Positions 5,773 through 5,961 of a stretch of 5,961 nucleotides of DNA are shown one piece after another. Position 1 is the first letter of the stretch; every line of letters begins with the position of its first letter. The notes under the pieces are model-generated. The model worked only from the letters and a program-made list of their open reading frames with translations, did no database searches and was not told the origin of the DNA. Both the position numbers and the translations under genes were made by a program. Origin of the DNA: CAYJAD01 sp964372165 (lineage in GTDB: Bacteria; Desulfobacterota; Desulfovibrionia; Desulfovibrionales; Desulfovibrionaceae); assembly GCA_964372165.1 (NCBI GenBank), contig CAYJPT010000142.1, forward strand, positions 1-5,961. Reading direction: 5' to 3'.

Positions 5773-5953
5773 GGAAACGCTGATTAAATCAACAAGTCAA
5801 AAAATATTATGCGTTTCCTTACAAAGTAGGCAAATGTGCCTACTTTGCACGCCGAATGAGAGCAAAAAAACACGCTTTTTTGCGCCCCACAAGGCGAATG
5901 AAGGCGGTGTGCCTTTCTGATTTACTCTGCTTGCAGAATAAATCAGCATTTTC
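5773..5953 (+). mobile_element. Complete MITE-like non-coding element, 181 bp
   Basis: The left end reads GGAAACGCTGATTAAATC and the right end, read on the minus strand, GAAAATGCTGATTTATTC, matching at 14 of 18 positions as imperfect terminal inverted repeats. TTAA stands directly outside both ends (5769-5772 and 5954-5957), as a 4-bp target duplication would. The interior is a chain of hairpins: AAGGAAACGC with GCGTTTCCTT (5771-5820), an 11-bp perfect stem (5822-5832 with 5837-5847, 4-nt loop), GCAAAAAA with TTTTTTGC (5862-5883), AGGC with GCCT (5902-5914), and 13 of 14 pairs at 5917-5946. CGAATGA occurs twice (from 5853 and from 5895). No believable gene lies inside. The GG-start termini and a TTAA target resemble the IS5 group (YTAR target), so mobilisation by an IS5-type transposase is an inference. 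A second copy forms the left edge of the window. Confidence 0.65.
5822..5847. repeat. Strong internal hairpin of the MITE
   Basis: CAAAGTAGGCA (5822-5832) and TGCCTACTTTG (5837-5847) form a perfect 11-bp stem with a 4-nt loop (AATG). It is the most stable-looking fold inside the element and would form in RNA from either strand. Confidence 0.75.
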
Positions 5954-5961
5954 TTAAGGAA

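Noticed and set aside
5795..5800. TTGACT on the minus strand inside the MITE as an outward promoter for lpd
   Set aside because: The -35 match is good but no acceptable -10 hexamer follows at 16-18 bp.
5720..5920. A 66-codon plus-strand reading frame upstream of lpd
   Set aside because: It runs from the spacer into the MITE and across several of its hairpins, has no good ribosome site and no recognisable protein features.
1..5961. Possible CRISPR array, tRNA or rRNA genes, toxin-antitoxin or defence genes
   Set aside because: No regularly spaced repeats, tRNA-like cloverleaf or relevant gene was found. The coding space is filled by six housekeeping genes.

Overview
The window is a compact, moderately AT-rich chromosomal segment holding six intact genes, all of recognisable housekeeping families. 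A Gram-negative bacterium is indicated by two things: gmhB, which makes ADP-heptose precursors for the lipopolysaccharide inner core, and a diaminopimelate pathway that uses LL-diaminopimelate aminotransferase (DapL). DapL in a Gram-negative fits groups such as Desulfovibrionaceae, spirochaetes, Chlamydiae or some Bacteroidetes. A low-GC, possibly host-associated desulfovibrio relative is my guess, but nothing here proves the genus.

Layout. Bases 1-59 are the truncated right end of a small palindromic element. On the minus strand, read from right to left, come nth (endonuclease III, 3009-2356), dapF (diaminopimelate epimerase, 2213-1365) and dapL (LL-diaminopimelate aminotransferase, 1283-60). 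A good promoter (TTGTTA, 17 bp, TATAAT) sits between nth and dapF. Its -35 box lies in the middle of a perfect 7-7-7 inverted repeat, so dapF-dapL looks like a regulated two-gene unit. On the plus strand, diverging from nth, are cutA (3178-3495) and gmhB (3522-4061), 26 bp apart and probably co-transcribed. An 18-bp perfect hairpin that looks like a terminator is built into the last codons of gmhB. lpd (dihydrolipoamide dehydrogenase, 5637-4195, minus strand) converges on gmhB.

The 324 bp to the right of the lpd start are non-coding. They hold the lpd leader, with a 10-bp tandem repeat next to the ribosome binding site, and then a complete 181-bp non-coding element (5773-5953). This element has imperfect terminal inverted repeats starting GGAA(A) and is bracketed by TTAA on both sides. 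The first 59 bases of the window match its last 59 bases at 54 positions and are in the same orientation. The simplest reading is two insertions of one MITE-like element (probably mobilised by an IS5-type transposase, an inference), one abutting the dapL stop codon and one upstream of lpd.

Function. DapL converts tetrahydrodipicolinate to LL-diaminopimelate in one step and DapF epimerises it to the meso form, so the pair feeds lysine and peptidoglycan synthesis. GmhB serves envelope LPS, Lpd serves 2-oxoacid dehydrogenase or glycine cleavage complexes, Nth repairs oxidised pyrimidines, and CutA is a small trimeric protein of unsettled role. I do not see an undescribed multi-gene system here. 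The points worth a second look are the paired MITEs, the dapF operator-like dyad, the gene-embedded terminator and the lpd leader repeat.
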